This document shows, in pieces, positions 62,650-64,000 of a stretch of DNA of 64,000 nucleotides. The first letter of the stretch is position 1. Each line of letters begins with the position of its first letter. The DNA comes from Longitalea luteola. GTDB taxonomy: Bacteria > Bacteroidota > Bacteroidia > Chitinophagales > Chitinophagaceae. The translations under genes and the position numbers were made by a program. The notes beneath the pieces are model-generated. The model searched no databases. It was not told where the DNA came from and was given only the letters and a program-made list of their open reading frames with translations. The stretch is from assembly GCF_017356035.1 (NCBI RefSeq), contig NZ_JAFIQX010000005.1, forward strand, positions 399,549-463,548. The letters are read 5' to 3'.

Positions 62650-62796
62650 TTTAAGCCTGAATGGCAAGCTCAGGTTTAGCGAATTGAAGATGTTTTTACC
62701 TAATGTCACCGATCGAACACTTACCCTCAGCCTGCGAAAGCTAGAAGAATTCAATGTAGTCAAAAGATCGGTATATGTAGAAGTACCGGCAGCTAT
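62645..62796 (+). pseudogene. HxlR-family regulator fragment
   Basis: The frame reads DLSLNGKLRFSELKMFLPNV, then TDRTLTLSLRKLEEFNVVKR and SVYVEVPA. This is the central winged-helix part of HxlR regulators (NGKxRFSELxxxLPxVTDRxL). The N-terminus and the C-terminus are missing, and the frame overlaps the end of the NTF2-like gene. The downstream sequence does not continue the family. Confidence 0.8.
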
Positions 62797-63341
62797 CGCG
62801 GGATTGCATTTTTTGCGGGTAGTATTTTTTCGCCAAAAATTGGCGTTTGCCTCCCGGGGCGTCTTTCGGCAGCGTTGGGTTGATGACAATTGTAAAAAGG
62901 CTTCCCATTTCTCCAACTTTTTACCTATATCTATATCGTCCGTGCCTTTTTCTTTATTACCGCACCTAATAACTTTACAGCCCTGTCACCTGTGTCATTA
63001 AGTATATTAGCAGAAAGACACATTTGTCAATTGTGACGAACAACTTTTTTTGCATGCCTCTTGTTATTATAAATTTGCCTCATCCCTAACCAAACGCTTA
63101 CACACACATGAAAAATCTTCCGTTACACCACTTAGTGATCTGCCAAGTGCAATTATACTATCAACAGCTTCCAGCTTAGAAATAAGGTAATAGAAATTTA
63201 TTTGTTAAAGAACATTGACCATGCTTCTTCGGTGTGGCTGATCCCGCCTTGGCGTGACTCAGATGCATTTCAAAAAATAAAGGCGCTTTAAGCTAAATGA
63301 AGGCGATGCAGAATATGAAAAATTTATAAAACCTATGCCTG
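62797..63341. other. Gap between HxlR fragment and coiled-coil gene
   Basis: The frame from the HxlR fragment runs on to 63001 without similarity. A TAAATTTG box at about 63070 may be a promoter for the gene at 63342 or for a short frame at 63108 (MKNLPLHHLVICQVQLYYQQ). Nothing else is supported. Confidence 0.4.
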
Positions 63342-64000
63342 ATGAAATATAGTCTTATTCTATTAGTTTTATGTACCGCTCTGCTTTGTGGTAAGTTGGG
63401 AGTGGCCCAGGAAACAAAACTTTCTGCAGATAGCATCCTTAATTTCCCTTCTTCTTATTTTTTAAAGATTGAAAACAAATATAATGACCTGCAAGGCAGG
63501 GTTAAGAAGCAAACGGCAAAATATCTCCAAAAGTTATTTAACCAGGAGAAGAAAATGCAGCGTAAACTGGCCAGAATAGATCCTACCGGAACCAAACAAT
63601 TATTTGCCAATTCAGAAAAGGAATATACGCAGATGATTGCCAAATTAAGATCTGCGGAAGATAAAGTATCAAAGAGAGGCGGTGGTTATATTCCCATGTT
63701 GGACAGTATTAAAACCAGTTTAACGTTCCTTGAGCAGAACAATGCGTTGTTGGACCAGTCAAAAGAACTGCAGGACAAACTGAAAGGCTCACTTTCGCAG
63801 GTGAATCAATTGCAGGGTAAGCTTGAGCAGGCTGAACAGGTGAAAGCATTTATACAACAACGCAAGCAGCAGATCAGGGAGTCGTTAAGTAAATATACCA
63901 ACCTGCCTGGCGGTATTACCAAAGACTTCAATGATTTTAAAGCGCAGGCTTATTACTACAGCGCTCAAATAAAAGAGTATAAAGAAATGTTGAATGAACC
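63342..64000 (+). CDS. Exported coiled-coil protein (3' end beyond the window)
   Basis: The ATG at 63342 starts a signal peptide (MKYSLILLVLCTALLCGKLG, then VAQ), followed by 195 residues of Lys/Gln/Glu-rich helical sequence with coiled-coil character (NNALLDQSKELQDKLKGSLS and QVNQLQGKLEQAEQVKAFIQ). The frame is open at the window edge. No family is recognised. Proteins of this type in Bacteroidota occur next to large surface or secretion systems, which would lie to the right. Confidence 0.8.
   Translation, partial: MKYSLILLVLCTALLCGKLGVAQETKLSADSILNFPSSYFLKIENKYNDLQGRVKKQTAKYLQKLFNQEKKMQRKLARIDPTGTKQLFANSEKEYTQMIAKLRSAEDKVSKRGGGYIPMLDSIKTSLTFLEQNNALLDQSKELQDKLKGSLSQVNQLQGKLEQAEQVKAFIQQRKQQIRESLSKYTNLPGGITKDFNDFKAQAYYYSAQIKEYKEMLNE

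Overview
The window looks like a chromosomal segment of a Bacteroidota bacterium, most likely a Chitinophagaceae member of the Niastella/Chitinophaga type. This rests on the gene families present (GH20, GH42, CHRD, DUF4397, DUF4197, DUF4139, FKBP lipoprotein-style folding factors, alpha-glucan phosphorylase of the short type), on Bacteroidota-type promoters (TAnnTTTG boxes, some only 4-9 nt from the ATG), on the lack of obvious Shine-Dalgarno sites, and on a tRNA gene without encoded CCA. The species assignment is inference.

Layout. 1-10 kb: a LysR regulator cut by the left edge, a universal stress protein, a secreted GH20 hexosaminidase, NADP isocitrate dehydrogenase (icd), two tandem Crp/Fnr regulators, and an overlapping manganese uptake/regulator pair (MntR-type repressor and an Nramp transporter fused to a Usp domain) with a clear palindromic operator. 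10-34.5 kb: housekeeping and envelope genes, including a glucan phosphorylase lacking the PLP lysine, a DUF4139 protein with a SusC-plug-like insert, FKBP, an MFS transporter, an RlmK-like methyltransferase, M28 peptidase, ABC-F ATPase, J-domain protein, polysaccharide deacetylase, a W-rich/arginine-rich repeat protein, two small paralogous peptides, a CPBP-family membrane protein, and the conserved DUF177-rpmF-plsX operon.

34.8-50 kb: an envelope or natural-product biosynthesis region with a sugar transferase, a nucleotidyltransferase, three B12-binding-type radical SAM enzymes, one SPASM-type radical SAM enzyme, two methyltransferases, GT2, GT87-like and GT9 glycosyltransferases and an ABC exporter. 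No known pathway is recognised. 50-55.3 kb: a secreted JAMM-like protein, a NUDIX hydrolase, CorA, dapF, an S23-type four-helix protein and a nucleoside phosphorylase.

55.3-64 kb is the most unusual part. Four tandem 71-bp copies of a tRNA-Cys-derived, T-arm-less element sit immediately upstream of an intact tRNA-Cys gene of the same length, apparently in one transcript with a 5' hairpin and a 3' terminator. The tRNA 3' end and about 120 bp downstream are repeated 5.87 kb further on, which suggests an island or its remnant at the tRNA. Inside it are GH3 and GH29 gene fragments, a GH42 enzyme, an AT-rich ECF sigma gene sharing a precise 32-nt promoter motif with a downstream small-peptide operon, and a VOC protein; no integrase is visible. 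Beyond it lie a candidate small RNA, gene fragments, an NTF2-like gene and the start of a coiled-coil secreted protein cut by the right edge.

Across the window many intergenic gaps hold short-word repeat tracts (GGTAACTGG-like, ATTATCACA-like, GGTGAATGGTCAAT-like and others), including a perfect 46-bp palindrome at 890-935.
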